A stretch of 64,000 bases of DNA from Xenorhabdus cabanillasii (GTDB taxonomy: Bacteria; Pseudomonadota; Gammaproteobacteria; Enterobacterales; Enterobacteriaceae), in the NCBI RefSeq assembly GCF_003386665.1, contig NZ_QTUB01000001.1, positions 2,480,001-2,544,000 on the forward strand, in the 5' to 3' direction. Made by a program: the position numbers and the translations under genes. The first letter of the stretch is position 1. Each line of letters opens with the position of its first letter. The notes below the pieces were generated by a model. The model was not told the origin of the DNA, ran no database searches, and saw only the letters and a program-made list of their open reading frames with translations. Shown one piece after another: positions 9,697 through 18,742 of the stretch.

Positions 9697-11256
9697 ATGA
9701 AACATATTATTATTCATCCGGGAAAAATGACGCTTGAAGAGTTACGCCATGTTTATCAGCATCCCGTACAAATAACTTTGGATACACAATGCTTCCCGGC
9801 TATTGAGAGCAGTGTTGAATGTGTTAACTGTATTATCAGCGAAAACAGAACCGCTTACGGAATTAATACGGGTTTCGGCTTGCTGGCAAATACCCGAATT
9901 GCAGAGCAGGATTTAGAAGAGTTGCAGCGCTCTATCGTAATGTCACATGCAGCAGGTGTTGGTGAGCCTTTATCGGATGAGATCGTTCGGCTGATTATGG
10001 TCTTGAAAATCAACAGCCTGGCTCGTGGTTATTCTGGTATTCGTTTGGAAGTTATTCAGGCACTGGTAACATTGGTAAATGCCGAAGTTTACCCTTGCAT
10101 TCCAAGTAAAGGCTCGGTCGGAGCTTCTGGTGATTTGGCTCCACTGGCGCATATGAGTCTGTTATTGTTGGGAGAGGGCAAAGCCCGTTATCGTGGTGAA
10201 TGGTTGCCGGCAAAAGAAGCCTTGGCAAAAGCCGGACTGAAGCCAATTCAACTGGTGGCAAAAGAGGGGCTGGCACTACTTAACGGTACACAAACCTCAA
10301 CTGCATTTGCCTTGAAAGGGCTTTTTGCGGCGGAAGAGTTATTTGCATCTGCCATTGTTTGTGGTGCCCTGTCTGTTGAAGCGGCATTGGGGTCCCGCAA
10401 GCCATTTGATGCGCGTATTCATGAAGTGCGTGGGCAGCAAGGGCAAATTGATGTTGCAGCTTTATACCGTTTCGTACTGGAAGAACAAAGTGACATTTCT
10501 GCCTTCCACGAAAACTGCACGAAAGTGCAGGATACTTATTCGTTACGCTGTCAGCCACAGGTAATGGGAGCTTGTCTGACCCAAATTCGCCATGCTGCTG
10601 ATGTCATTATGGTTGAGGCTAATGCTGTTTCTGACAATCCACTGGTCTTTACTGAACAGGATGAAGTGATTTCTGGTGGTAATTTCCATGCAGAGCCTGT
10701 CGCAATGGCATCGGATAATCTGGCTATCGCATTGGCGGAAATCGGCGCGTTGTCAGAACGCAGGATTGCTCTGCTGATGGATAGTAATATGTCTCAGTTA
10801 CCCCCGTTTCTGGTCAAAAACAGCGGAGTTAATTCCGGTTTTATGATTGCTCAGGTGACCGCGGCTGCTCTGGCAAGTGAAAATAAAGCACTGGCACATC
10901 CTTCCAGTGTTGATAGCTTGCCGACCTCAGCGAATCAGGAAGATCATGTATCAATGGCACCGGCAGCAGGCCGTCGTTTGTGGGAAATGGCGGATAACGT
11001 CAGGGGAATTCTGGCGATTGAGTGGTTGACGGCTTGTCAGGGGATGGATTTTCGTGAAGGCTTAACGAGTAGCCCGATTCTGGAAAAAGCCCGCCATATT
11101 CTGCGTGAGAAAGTAACATATTACGATAAAGATCGTTTTTTCTCACCAGACATTGAAATGGCTATTCAATTGTTGGCAGAGCAACGACTTTCTGCACTGC
11201 TGCCGTCTGGTACGATCCTGTCGAATGGTAGTGTCCTGAAAAACCACATAAATTAA
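9697..11256 (+). CDS. hutH: Histidine ammonia-lyase HutH
   Basis: This is the first step of the pathway, L-histidine to trans-urocanate plus ammonia. The Ala-Ser-Gly triad that cyclises to the MIO cofactor is at about residues 143-145 in [15 protein letters not shown]. The substrate-selective SH pair expected for histidine lyases is present in [12 protein letters not shown], which argues against a phenylalanine or tyrosine lyase such as the Photorhabdus stilbene enzyme. The length is 519 residues. The ATG at 9697 has AAGGAGCG upstream; the open frame extends farther 5' into hutU but without a suitable start. Confidence 0.95.
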   Translation: MKHIIIHPGKMTLEELRHVYQHPVQITLDTQCFPAIESSVECVNCIISENRTAYGINTGFGLLANTRIAEQDLEELQRSIVMSHAAGVGEPLSDEIVRLIMVLKINSLARGYSGIRLEVIQALVTLVNAEVYPCIPSKGSVGASGDLAPLAHMSLLLLGEGKARYRGEWLPAKEALAKAGLKPIQLVAKEGLALLNGTQTSTAFALKGLFAAEELFASAIVCGALSVEAALGSRKPFDARIHEVRGQQGQIDVAALYRFVLEEQSDISAFHENCTKVQDTYSLRCQPQVMGACLTQIRHAADVIMVEANAVSDNPLVFTEQDEVISGGNFHAEPVAMASDNLAIALAEIGALSERRIALLMDSNMSQLPPFLVKNSGVNSGFMIAQVTAAALASENKALAHPSSVDSLPTSANQEDHVSMAPAAGRRLWEMADNVRGILAIEWLTACQGMDFREGLTSSPILEKARHILREKVTYYDKDRFFSPDIEMAIQLLAEQRLSALLPSGTILSNGSVLKNHIN

Positions 11257-11265
11257 ATTGTTCTT

Positions 11266-11283
11266 AGGCCGGTTTCCCGGCCT
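11266..11283 (+). terminator. GC-rich hairpin between hutH and the permease
   Basis: AGGCCGG and CCGGCCT form a 7-bp stem with a 4-base loop, followed only by a broken pyrimidine tract. It may attenuate rather than end transcription, since the permease gene continues in the same direction. Confidence 0.55.
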
Positions 11284-11335
11284 TCTCGTTGTATTTATCT
11301 TTCACATTTAATAATAAAAGAAATAAGGATAAATC

Positions 11336-12706
11336 ATGCAAAACATCTCACAACTCAAGCGTGGGTTAAGTGTTCGTCATATTCGGTTTATGGCACTGGG
11401 GTCAGCAATTGGTACTGGGCTTTTTTATGGTTCTGCGGGAGCCATTCAAGCAGCAGGGCCTGCGGTATTGTTGGCATACGCTATTGGTGGTGTGGCAGTT
11501 TTTATGGTTATGCGTGCATTGGGGGAAATGGCTGTCCATAACCCTGTGCCGGGTTCTTTCTCCCATTATGCTAATCACTATCTGGGGCCACTGGCGGGTT
11601 TTCTGACCGGATGGACTTATGTATTTGAAATGTTGGTTGTCTGTCTGGCGGATGTCACCGCATTTGGCCTCTATATGAAACTTTGGTTTCCCCATGTTGA
11701 CCAATGGATTTGGGTTCTCGGTATCGTTTTTTTCATCGGGGCGATAAATCTGTGTAACGTCAAAGTGTTTGGTGAAATGGAGTTTTGGCTTTCCATCATT
11801 AAAGTCGCAGCGATTGTTGCCATGATTATCGGTGGTTTCGCGATTATGATGTATGGGTTTGGTCAGGAAGCGGGCCATGTTACCGGGTTGTCAAACCTGT
11901 GGGAACATGGTGGTTTTATGCCGAATGGCATTGCAGGAGTGATTGCTTCATTTACAGTTGTGATGTTTGCATTTGGCGGTATTGAAGTTATCGGTATTAC
12001 CGCCAGTGAAGCGAAAAATCCGGCACAATCCATTCCACGGGCAATTAATGCGGTGCCGCTGCGTATTTTGCTGTTTTATATTCTGACTTTGTTCGTGCTG
12101 ATGTGTATTTATCCGTGGAATCAAGTTGGTCAGAATGGCAGTCCGTTTGTCCAGATTTTCTCCAGTCTGGGGATTAATTCCGCAGCTAATATCCTGAATA
12201 TCGTCGTTATTACAGCCGCCATTTCAGCGATTAACAGTGATATTTTTGGTGCAGGGAGAATGATGTATGGCATGGCGCAGGAAAAACAGGCTCCCGCTTC
12301 TTTCACCAAACTGACGCAACATGGAGTACCGTGGATCACTGTATTGGCAATGTCAGTCATTTTGCTAATCGGTGTCGTTTTGAACTATCTGTTGCCTGAA
12401 CAAATCTTTGTTATTATTGCTTCCATTGCAACATTTGCCACAGTGTGGGTATGGCTGATGATTTTGTTGTCACATTATATGATGCGCCGGAAAATGCCGG
12501 CGGAAGAGGCTAAACAGCTTAAATTTCCGGTTCCGTTGTGGCCAATAGCTCCAGCCCTGACAATTGCATTTATGGCATTTATCATCATGGTACTGGGCTA
12601 TTTCCCCAATACACGTGTCGCACTGTTTGTTGGAATCGTGTGGATTGTGCTACTGACTGTCAGCTATTTTTTATGGGTAAAAAAATCGGGTAAGAAAACT
12701 GCCTGA
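11336..12706 (+). CDS. hutT: APC-family amino acid permease, probable histidine transporter (HutT/ProY-like)
   Basis: A 456-residue inner-membrane permease of the AAT/APC family with about 12 hydrophobic segments. The N-terminal [21 protein letters not shown] and [16 protein letters not shown] are family hallmarks and closely resemble E. coli ProY. It lies 79 bases after hutH in the same direction, and permeases of this type are common partners of hut genes, so histidine uptake is the likely role. Urocanate or another amino acid remains possible. AATAAGGAT precedes the ATG, and a strong terminator follows. Confidence 0.83.
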   Translation: MQNISQLKRGLSVRHIRFMALGSAIGTGLFYGSAGAIQAAGPAVLLAYAIGGVAVFMVMRALGEMAVHNPVPGSFSHYANHYLGPLAGFLTGWTYVFEMLVVCLADVTAFGLYMKLWFPHVDQWIWVLGIVFFIGAINLCNVKVFGEMEFWLSIIKVAAIVAMIIGGFAIMMYGFGQEAGHVTGLSNLWEHGGFMPNGIAGVIASFTVVMFAFGGIEVIGITASEAKNPAQSIPRAINAVPLRILLFYILTLFVLMCIYPWNQVGQNGSPFVQIFSSLGINSAANILNIVVITAAISAINSDIFGAGRMMYGMAQEKQAPASFTKLTQHGVPWITVLAMSVILLIGVVLNYLLPEQIFVIIASIATFATVWVWLMILLSHYMMRRKMPAEEAKQLKFPVPLWPIAPALTIAFMAFIIMVLGYFPNTRVALFVGIVWIVLLTVSYFLWVKKSGKKTA

Positions 12707-12729
12707 TAAATAAAATGGATAACGTCAAT

Positions 12730-12765
12730 AAAAACCATCCTGTTAATGCAGGGTGGTTTTTATGT
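12730..12765 (+). terminator. Terminator after the histidine permease
   Basis: A 13-bp stem (AAAAACCATCCTG / CAGGGTGGTTTTT, with one G-U pair) with a 6-base loop is followed by a T-rich tail. The A and T arms allow it to work in both directions. Confidence 0.85.
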
Positions 12766-12886
12766 TTTTGTTACTCTGACATGAGCCTCTGAGCTTAAAA
12801 TAATTCGCGCATTCAGATTGCTGATTTGTGGCATGGATCATGGCAAACTAATGCACTAATGACATTTTTGTGGTTTAGAGGTACTC

Positions 12887-13819
12887 GTGGATAAGATTTT
12901 TGTAGATGAAGCCGTCACAGAGCTGCATACCATTCAGGATATGCTGCGCTGGACAACCAGTCATTTCTGTGCAGCCAACATCTATTATGGTCATGGAACG
13001 GATAACCCGTGGGATGAGGCTTTGCAATTGGTTCTTCCAACACTGTATCTGCCTCTGGATATCCCAGAAAATATGATGACAGCCCGCCTGACAACCACAG
13101 AGCGCCATCGTATTGCCGAACGTGTTCTGCGTCGTATCAACGAGCGTATTCCGGTTGCTTATTTGACTAACCGGGCGTGGTTCTGTGGGCATGAATTTTA
13201 TGTTGATGAGCGTGTTTTGGTGCCACGTTCGCCAATTGGTGAGTTGATTAACAATCAGTTTGCCGGGTTGATCCCACAGGAGCCATTGACCATTCTTGAT
13301 TTGTGCACAGGAAGTGGCTGTATTGCAATTGCTTGTGCTCATGCCTTCCCTGAAGCGGAAGTTGATGCGGTTGATATTTCTGTTGATGCTTTGGCCGTTA
13401 CTGAGCTCAATATTGAAAATCATGGACTTTTGCACCGTGTCATACCGATTCAGTCAGATTTATTCCGTGATATGCCTCCGATGAAATACGATCTGATTGT
13501 GACCAATCCGCCTTATGTGGATGAGGAAGATATGGGCGATCTGCCGGATGAATTCCACCGTGAGCCAGAGTTGGGGCTGGCAGCAGGAAGTGATGGATTG
13601 GATCTGGCGCGTCGTATTCTCGCCATAGCACCAGATTTCCTCACAGAAAAAGGGGTATTGATATGTGAAGTGGGTAACAGTATGGTTCATTTGATCGAAC
13701 AATATCCTGATGTGCCATTCACATGGCTGGAGTTCGAGCATGGTGGAGATGGTGTTTTTATGCTGACACGCAAACAATTAACCGAATATCACGAATATTT
13801 CCGTCTATTTAAAGACTAA
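12887..13819 (+). CDS. prmB: Ribosomal protein uL3 N5-glutamine methyltransferase PrmB
   Basis: An AdoMet-dependent methyltransferase of 310 residues, the same length as E. coli PrmB. The AdoMet-binding [14 protein letters not shown] and the catalytic [12 protein letters not shown] are present. It methylates a glutamine of ribosomal protein L3. Translation starts at GTG with AGAGGT upstream. prmB and the following aroC keep the enterobacterial order. Confidence 0.95.
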   Translation: MDKIFVDEAVTELHTIQDMLRWTTSHFCAANIYYGHGTDNPWDEALQLVLPTLYLPLDIPENMMTARLTTTERHRIAERVLRRINERIPVAYLTNRAWFCGHEFYVDERVLVPRSPIGELINNQFAGLIPQEPLTILDLCTGSGCIAIACAHAFPEAEVDAVDISVDALAVTELNIENHGLLHRVIPIQSDLFRDMPPMKYDLIVTNPPYVDEEDMGDLPDEFHREPELGLAAGSDGLDLARRILAIAPDFLTEKGVLICEVGNSMVHLIEQYPDVPFTWLEFEHGGDGVFMLTRKQLTEYHEYFRLFKD

Positions 13820-13839
13820 TATTTTGTCATTGTGCTGAT

Positions 13840-13903
13840 GGTTAAAGCGTTTTTTCATCAATTTAATTTAAATAAAGTTGATGAAATCAATTAGGCTTTA
13901 ACC
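13840..13903. repeat. 64-bp nested inverted repeat between prmB and aroC
   Basis: The outer arms GGTTAAAGC / GCTTTAACC enclose inner arms TTCATCAA / TTGATGAA and an AT-rich loop. The element fills the middle of the prmB-aroC spacer. It may act as a terminator or may be a small degenerate mobile palindrome. Confidence 0.6.
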
Positions 13904-13981
13904 ATGGGTTAGGTTATTGTTAGTCAATATCACATCATTAACATATATCTTTAACGCATAAAAAATAATGGCAGGATAGGA

Positions 13982-15067
13982 ATGGCAGGAAACAGTATTG
14001 GTCAGTTTTTCCGTATCACAACATTTGGTGAATCTCACGGGGTTGCATTGGGGTGTATTGTTGATGGTGTTCCGCCTGGCATTGCCATTACAGAAGCCGA
14101 TTTGCAAATCGATTTGGACAGACGTCGTCCGGGAACCTCCCGCTACACTACACAGCGCCGTGAACCTGATCAGGTACGAATTCTTTCTGGCGTTTTTGAA
14201 GGTGTGACAACAGGAACCAGTATTGGCTTATTAATTGAAAATACCGATCAACGTTCACAAGATTACAGTGCGATTAAAGACGTCTTTCGCCCCGGTCATG
14301 CAGATTATACCTATGAGCAAAAATATGGATTGCGTGATTATCGTGGTGGCGGCCGTTCATCTGCCCGTGAAACTGCGATGCGTGTTGCCGCTGGTGCGAT
14401 TGCAAAAAAATACTTGTTTGAAAAGCATGCTATCCGTATCCGTGCCTGTTTGACCCAGATGGGAGATGTTCATTGTGAATTGAAAGATTGGGATCTCGTT
14501 GAGCAGAACCCGTTTTTCTGCCCTGATGAAAGTAAACTAACCCAACTCGATGAGTTATTGCGTGCTCTGAAAAAAGAGGGGGATTCTATTGGTGCTAAGG
14601 TGACGGTGGTTGCTGAGAATGTGCCAGCAGGATTGGGAGAGCCGGTTTTTGATCGTTTGGATGCAGATATCGCTCATGCTCTGATGAGCATTAATGCCGT
14701 GAAAGGGGTTGAAATTGGTGATGGTTTCGGCGTCGTTAACTTACGTGGCAGTGAAAATCGGGATGAAATCACTTCACAAGGTTTTACCAGTAACCATGCT
14801 GGCGGTATTCTGGGGGGGATCAGCAGCAGTCAGCCAATTATTGCCCACATTGCTCTGAAACCGACATCGAGCATTATGGTATCGGGTAAGACCATTAATC
14901 GTCAGGGCGAAGAGGTAGAAATGGTGACTCGCGGTCGACACGACCCTTGTGTTGGCATTCGGGCGGTTCCTATTGCAGAGGCCATGATGGCAATTGTACT
15001 GATGGATCATCTGCTGCGTCAAAGAGCTCAGTGTGCAGATGTAACATCTTCACTTCCGCGCTGGTAA
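13982..15067 (+). CDS. aroC: Chorismate synthase AroC
   Basis: The final step of the shikimate pathway, EPSP to chorismate, with reduced FMN. The 361-residue protein carries the signatures [27 protein letters not shown] and [29 protein letters not shown] precedes the ATG. In E. coli mepA follows aroC; here a yfcA-like gene follows directly. Confidence 0.96.
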   Translation: MAGNSIGQFFRITTFGESHGVALGCIVDGVPPGIAITEADLQIDLDRRRPGTSRYTTQRREPDQVRILSGVFEGVTTGTSIGLLIENTDQRSQDYSAIKDVFRPGHADYTYEQKYGLRDYRGGGRSSARETAMRVAAGAIAKKYLFEKHAIRIRACLTQMGDVHCELKDWDLVEQNPFFCPDESKLTQLDELLRALKKEGDSIGAKVTVVAENVPAGLGEPVFDRLDADIAHALMSINAVKGVEIGDGFGVVNLRGSENRDEITSQGFTSNHAGGILGGISSSQPIIAHIALKPTSSIMVSGKTINRQGEEVEMVTRGRHDPCVGIRAVPIAEAMMAIVLMDHLLRQRAQCADVTSSLPRW

Positions 15068-15171
15068 ATTGGTAACAGTTTTTCCGGGCTATATTTTCCG
15101 GGGTATAAGCATCTAATAATGCCAAAAGATATCCTGACGAACGGGTAAGTAATTTTCTGGTGAAATAAATA

Positions 15172-15973
15172 ATGGAATGGTCATTACTGGGTTCGGAAGT
15201 TTATGGTTTTCTCTTTTTAGTTGCTCTGGTTGCAGGTTTTATCGATTCTATAGCAGGTGGAGGCGGATTATTGACGATTCCTGCTCTATTATCAGCAGGT
15301 GTTTCTCCCGTTCAGGCATTAGCGACAGGAAAACTTCAGTCCGTAGGTGGTTCGTTATCTGCCAGCCTGTATTTTATCCGTCGTGGTATAGTTAACCTGC
15401 GTTCTCAGCGATTTTCCATTGCTATGACTGTGCTAGGCGGCATGTCGGGGGCATTGCTGGTTCAGTTTGTATCACCAGATTTATTGCGTTATGCCCTGCC
15501 TATATTAGTGATGATTATCGGCCTTTACTTTCTGCTTGTACCTAATATTGGTGCAGAAGATCGGCAACATCGTTTGGGGCCGATTGCCTTTGGTTGTCTT
15601 GCGGGAGGCGGGATAGGTTTTTATGATGGTGTATTCGGGCCGGGAACCGGTTCTTTTCTGGCACTCTCTTACGTAACGCTCTGTGGTTACAATCTGGCGA
15701 AGGCAACAGCACATGCAAAAGTGTTAAACTGCGCAGCCAATCTCGGTGCATTAGGCTTCTTTATTCTTGGCGGGCAGGTTCTATGGCTGCTGGGTTTTTG
15801 TCATGCTGGCCGGTCAGATGATTGGTGCCCGTTTAGGCGCTGGTTTGGTATTGAGCAGGGGGCAAAAGTTGATCCGTCCAATGCTGGTGACTATCTCTTT
15901 TCTAATGAGTATCAAACTCCTCCATGATCAACATGGTGACACCATCCGTTCCTGGCTGGCATTTTATTTTTGA
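15172..15973 (+). pseudogene. yfcA: YfcA, TSUP-family membrane transporter, interrupted by a +1 frameshift
   Basis: The first reading frame (15172 to about 15794) gives AGFIDSIAGGGGLLTIPALLSAG and GFYDGVFGPGTGSF, typical of the TauE/SafE (TSUP) family and colinear with E. coli YfcA (269 residues). Homology stops at ILGGQVLWLLGF. It resumes in the next frame with VMLAGQMIGARLGAGLVLSRGQKLIRPM and ends at 15973. Removing one T from the five-T run at 15795-15799 restores one open frame of about 267 codons. This is either a real mutation or a base-calling error. Unshifted, the protein would end at 15927 with a 40-residue unrelated tail. Confidence 0.85.
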
Positions 15974-16009
15974 TTTTAGGATATTAATTTTAGGATATTG
16001 TATTAATAC

Positions 16010-16561
16010 ATGGCTGGATATCACTATCAACAACTGATTGAAATTTTTGATAATTGCTTTAGCGATGACTATAACACCCGTTTGATAAAAGGTGATAATG
16101 AGCCGGTTTATCTGCCTGCAGATGAAGAAGTGGATTATAACCGGGTTGTGTTTGCCCATGGTTTTTACGCCAGTGGATTGCACGAAATTTCGCATTGGTG
16201 TATTGCGGGTAAAGAGCGTCGTAAATTGGTTGATTTTGGTTACTGGTATTGCCCTGACGGTCGTGATGCTCAGACTCAAGCGGAATTTGAGAAAGTCGAA
16301 GTTAAACCACAAGCATTAGAATGGTTATTTTGTGTAGCTGCTGGTTTTCCTTTCAACATCAGTTGCGATAATTTGGACGGCGATTTTGAGCCGGATCGTT
16401 TTGCTTTTCAGCGGAAAGTGCATGCGCAAGTCATAGCATATCTTGAAAACGGAATACCCACACGTGCAGCACACTTTATCCATGCGCTGCAATCGTTTTA
16501 CAATACGCCCCCATTAAAAGCAGAACATTTCCCTTGCCCGGAAGATCCTTTTGCTAACTAA
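16010..16561 (+). CDS. epmC: Elongation factor P hydroxylase EpmC (YfcM)
   Basis: A 183-residue protein colinear with E. coli EpmC (182). The putative metal-binding motif LHEISHW is visible at about residue 62. EpmC hydroxylates the beta-lysylated lysine of elongation factor P. It precedes yfcL by 23 bases, the conserved arrangement. Confidence 0.92.
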   Translation: MAGYHYQQLIEIFDNCFSDDYNTRLIKGDNEPVYLPADEEVDYNRVVFAHGFYASGLHEISHWCIAGKERRKLVDFGYWYCPDGRDAQTQAEFEKVEVKPQALEWLFCVAAGFPFNISCDNLDGDFEPDRFAFQRKVHAQVIAYLENGIPTRAAHFIHALQSFYNTPPLKAEHFPCPEDPFAN

Positions 16562-16584
16562 TATTGATTTTTTGAGGAAAAACA

Positions 16585-16872
16585 ATGCTCGCAGAGTTTG
16601 AAACACGCATTTTGGCATATATAGATGATATGGTTGAATATGCCAGTGATGACGAATTATTTGCTGGTGGATACCTCCGCGGGCATCTGACGCTGGCTGT
16701 TGCTGAATTGGAACAAGAAGGCGCTCATACTATAGAACAGCTTCACCAGCGTGTAGAAGAAAGTGTCCATAAAGCGATTAAGGTGGGAGAATTGACGCCA
16801 CCAGATCAAGTTTTAGTTTTAACGACTTGGCAAAAACTATTGGCAAAACTACTGGATAGTGTGAAAGTGTGA
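16585..16872 (+). CDS. yfcL: YfcL family protein
   Basis: A 95-residue acidic helical protein with the YfcL-type N-terminus ([34 protein letters not shown]). No biochemical role is known for the family. A TTGAGGAA precedes the ATG, and it probably shares a transcript with epmC. A terminator follows 26 bases later. Confidence 0.88.
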   Translation: MLAEFETRILAYIDDMVEYASDDELFAGGYLRGHLTLAVAELEQEGAHTIEQLHQRVEESVHKAIKVGELTPPDQVLVLTTWQKLLAKLLDSVKV

Positions 16873-16898
16873 GCTATTGACACTAAAATTATTTCTTG

Positions 16899-16926
16899 AG
16901 GGCTGTTTTGCAGCCCTTATTTTTTC
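16899..16926 (+). terminator. Rho-independent terminator after yfcL
   Basis: AGGGCTG and CAGCCCT form a 7-bp stem with a 5-base loop, followed by TATTTTTTC. Confidence 0.88.
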
Positions 16927-17530
16927 TATGCAGATAAAGTAAATCTCAATGTTCGGTTACATAAAAATCCGCAATGGCTCGCAATAACTGTAATAAACTG
17001 AGAAGTATAAATCTTTATTGATCGTTTTATAGTGTATATAGATTAAGATAATGTGGTTAGCAGAATTACTTAGAGGGTTTTTAAATCAGACTTTGTGTGA
17101 TGCCATTCTTTTTGAGGAGATTAAAATAATCATGTTATTAGTAGAACGCGTGATGATTAAAAAAATGAATAATGGTAAAGTTTAGGTCACTGTTTAGTAG
17201 ATAATCAGGTGTTCTTTTAGTTGTATGTCTAATAACTTCTGGATTACCTTCAATGAAGGGGAAATATAGATTTTCTATCAGATTAATCGGAGAGGGAATT
17301 TAATCGTATGCAATGCGGTTAAATAATAGAAAATAAATACATAATTCATAATAAACAGGATGAGTTATCTGTGAAAGTTCAGAGTTGAAAAGGATATTTC
17401 AGGAGATAATGCCATGGGATTGGGAAGTTACTCTGTGCGAAGTGGATATGGGTTTTATACTGGTGATAAGATGTTTTTGTTACCTGAATCGATAAGTTTT
17501 AGTGCTTCGGGATGGAGGAGGAGACAAAAT
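16927..17530. other. 600-base AT-rich spacer
   Basis: No supported gene is seen between the yfcL terminator and the coiled-coil gene, apart from a possible 5' extension of the latter (ATG at 17414 with AGGAG eight bases upstream). Composition and lack of coding signal suggest decayed or regulatory DNA. Confidence 0.45.
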
Positions 17531-17911
17531 ATGAACCCACAATTGGAAAAAAGATTTGACAATCTGGAATCAGATTTTTCTCTATTAAAGATGGATGTTT
17601 CTCAGTTAAAAATAGATGTTTCATTGTTGAAAGCAGATGTTTCATTGTTAAAAGAAGATGTCTCACTGTTAAAAACAGATGTCTCACAACTAAAAATAGA
17701 TATGGAAGTTATAAAATCCAATTATGCGACAAAAGCTGATATTGAATCAGTAAAGGTACTTATTCATAATGAAATAACATCTGTAAATAAAGAAATGTCA
17801 TCTGTACATAAGGAAGTATCAGATAAAATAGCGGCTCAGACCAAGTGGATGGTAACAATGATGTTTGGTTTTTCTGGTATTATTATTGCTGCAATGAAAT
17901 TTATGCTTTGA
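17531..17911 (+). CDS. Heptad-repeat coiled-coil protein with C-terminal membrane segment
   Basis: I do not recognise a named family. The protein has 126 residues. Residues 15-56 are six consecutive seven-residue repeats of the form DVSLLKx, a textbook coiled coil. A second helical part (NEITSVNKEMSSVHKEVSDKI) and one hydrophobic helix (MVTMMFGFSGIIIAAMKFM) follow near the C-terminus, so it is probably anchored in a membrane with the coil exposed. The ATG at 17531 is chosen for its very strong GGAGGAGGAG site. An upstream ATG at 17414 also has a ribosome-binding site and would give 165 residues. The design recalls small phage or accessory coiled-coil proteins, which is inference only. Confidence 0.7.
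   Translation: MNPQLEKRFDNLESDFSLLKMDVSQLKIDVSLLKADVSLLKEDVSLLKTDVSQLKIDMEVIKSNYATKADIESVKVLIHNEITSVNKEMSSVHKEVSDKIAAQTKWMVTMMFGFSGIIIAAMKFML
17573..17698 (+). repeat. Six tandem 21-bp repeats encoding the heptads
   Basis: Six in-frame 21-base units begin with GAT at 17573, 17594, 17615, 17636, 17657 and 17678. They differ mainly at third bases and in the seventh codon. Copy number could change by slippage without breaking the frame. Confidence 0.85.
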
Positions 17912-18023
17912 ATAGCTTTGCGAATCAATAAACTGACGTATTTTTAATTCTTATTTATTAGTGGAATATTTATTTTAATATTATTAATATGACCATCAAA
18001 TAAATAAGTTGTCGGGATAAGTC

Positions 18024-18542
18024 ATGTTTACTATCCGTCAAACACAAACATCCGATGTAAGTCAATTACCTGCAATTGAATATTCTGCTGCGCAGTTGTT
18101 TCGTTTTATACCTGATTTGGCCTGGATTGCTGATGGTCACGTACAAACGGAACAACAACATTTGGAATATATTGCTCAGGATAATAGCTGGGTAGCTTTG
18201 GCAGATAAAGAACTTCCGATAGGCTTTATGCTGGCTAAACCTTTGGGTGATGGACTGCATATCTTTGAACTGTCTGTGCATGGAGATTGGCAGAGAAAGG
18301 GAATAGGTAAGGCATTAATAGAAAAAGTTATTCAGGTTGCCAAACAGCGTAAATTACAGTCTGTGACTTTAACGACTTTCCGTCATGTCAGTTGGAATGC
18401 TCCCTTTTATCAAAGAATGGGATTTTCCATTTTAGACCTTCAGCAGATGAGTGAAGCATTGAAACAGATTTTACAAGATGAAATTAAATATGGGTTTTCA
18501 GCAGTTCAGCGTTGTGCAATGAAACGCTCAGTGATTGCATGA
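18024..18542 (+). CDS. GNAT-family N-acetyltransferase
   Basis: A 172-residue acetyltransferase. The acetyl-CoA binding motif A is LSVHGDWQRKGIGKALIEKVIQ (Q/RxxGxG/A type), followed by a typical beta-bulge region (VTLTTFRHVSWNAPFYQRMGF). The substrate cannot be told from sequence. Relatives act on small molecules, antibiotics or protein N-termini. It stands alone between the coiled-coil gene and mnmC. Confidence 0.85.
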   Translation: MFTIRQTQTSDVSQLPAIEYSAAQLFRFIPDLAWIADGHVQTEQQHLEYIAQDNSWVALADKELPIGFMLAKPLGDGLHIFELSVHGDWQRKGIGKALIEKVIQVAKQRKLQSVTLTTFRHVSWNAPFYQRMGFSILDLQQMSEALKQILQDEIKYGFSAVQRCAMKRSVIA

Positions 18543-18562
18543 GAAAGTTACAATTGAGTTTT

Positions 18563-18606
18563 ATACCGAATGGATTTCAAGATGCAACTTGAAAGACGAC
18601 GGGTAT
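18563..18606. repeat. Dispersed inverted-repeat element, copy A (most complete)
   Basis: The outer arms ATACC / GGGTAT and inner arms TTTCAAG / CTTGAAA enclose a few bases. Related, more decayed copies occur at 26731-26768, 28711-28762, 39493-39548, 41094-41124 and 41352-41434. All lie in spacers. Confidence 0.7.
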
Positions 18607-18742
18607 AATCGTTTCAATTAATGCGAATTCAGTAGCATCAGACATGATTTTGTTAATGTCTGATGCAAATTGGGGCTTATTCGGTGAGTCGTAAAATCTC
18701 AGCCTTTACGATAGCCTCTTAGGGCGGTGAAGATGTGAAAAG

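Noticed and set aside
9697..11256. MIO enzyme as a phenylalanine or tyrosine ammonia-lyase
   Set aside because: The SH selectivity pair and the place within hut genes fit histidine ammonia-lyase.
11402..11878. A 158-codon antisense frame in the permease gene
   Set aside because: It is a shadow of a well-supported APC permease, with no motif or ribosome-binding site.
3863..12706. Hut region as a recent genomic island
   Set aside because: No integrase, transposase, tRNA or flanking direct repeat is visible, and the hut genes look similar to the backbone in composition. Only the divergent small gene is clearly AT-rich.
17573..17698. Regular tandem repeats as a possible CRISPR array
   Set aside because: Units are contiguous 21-bp codon repeats without spacers and encode a coiled coil.
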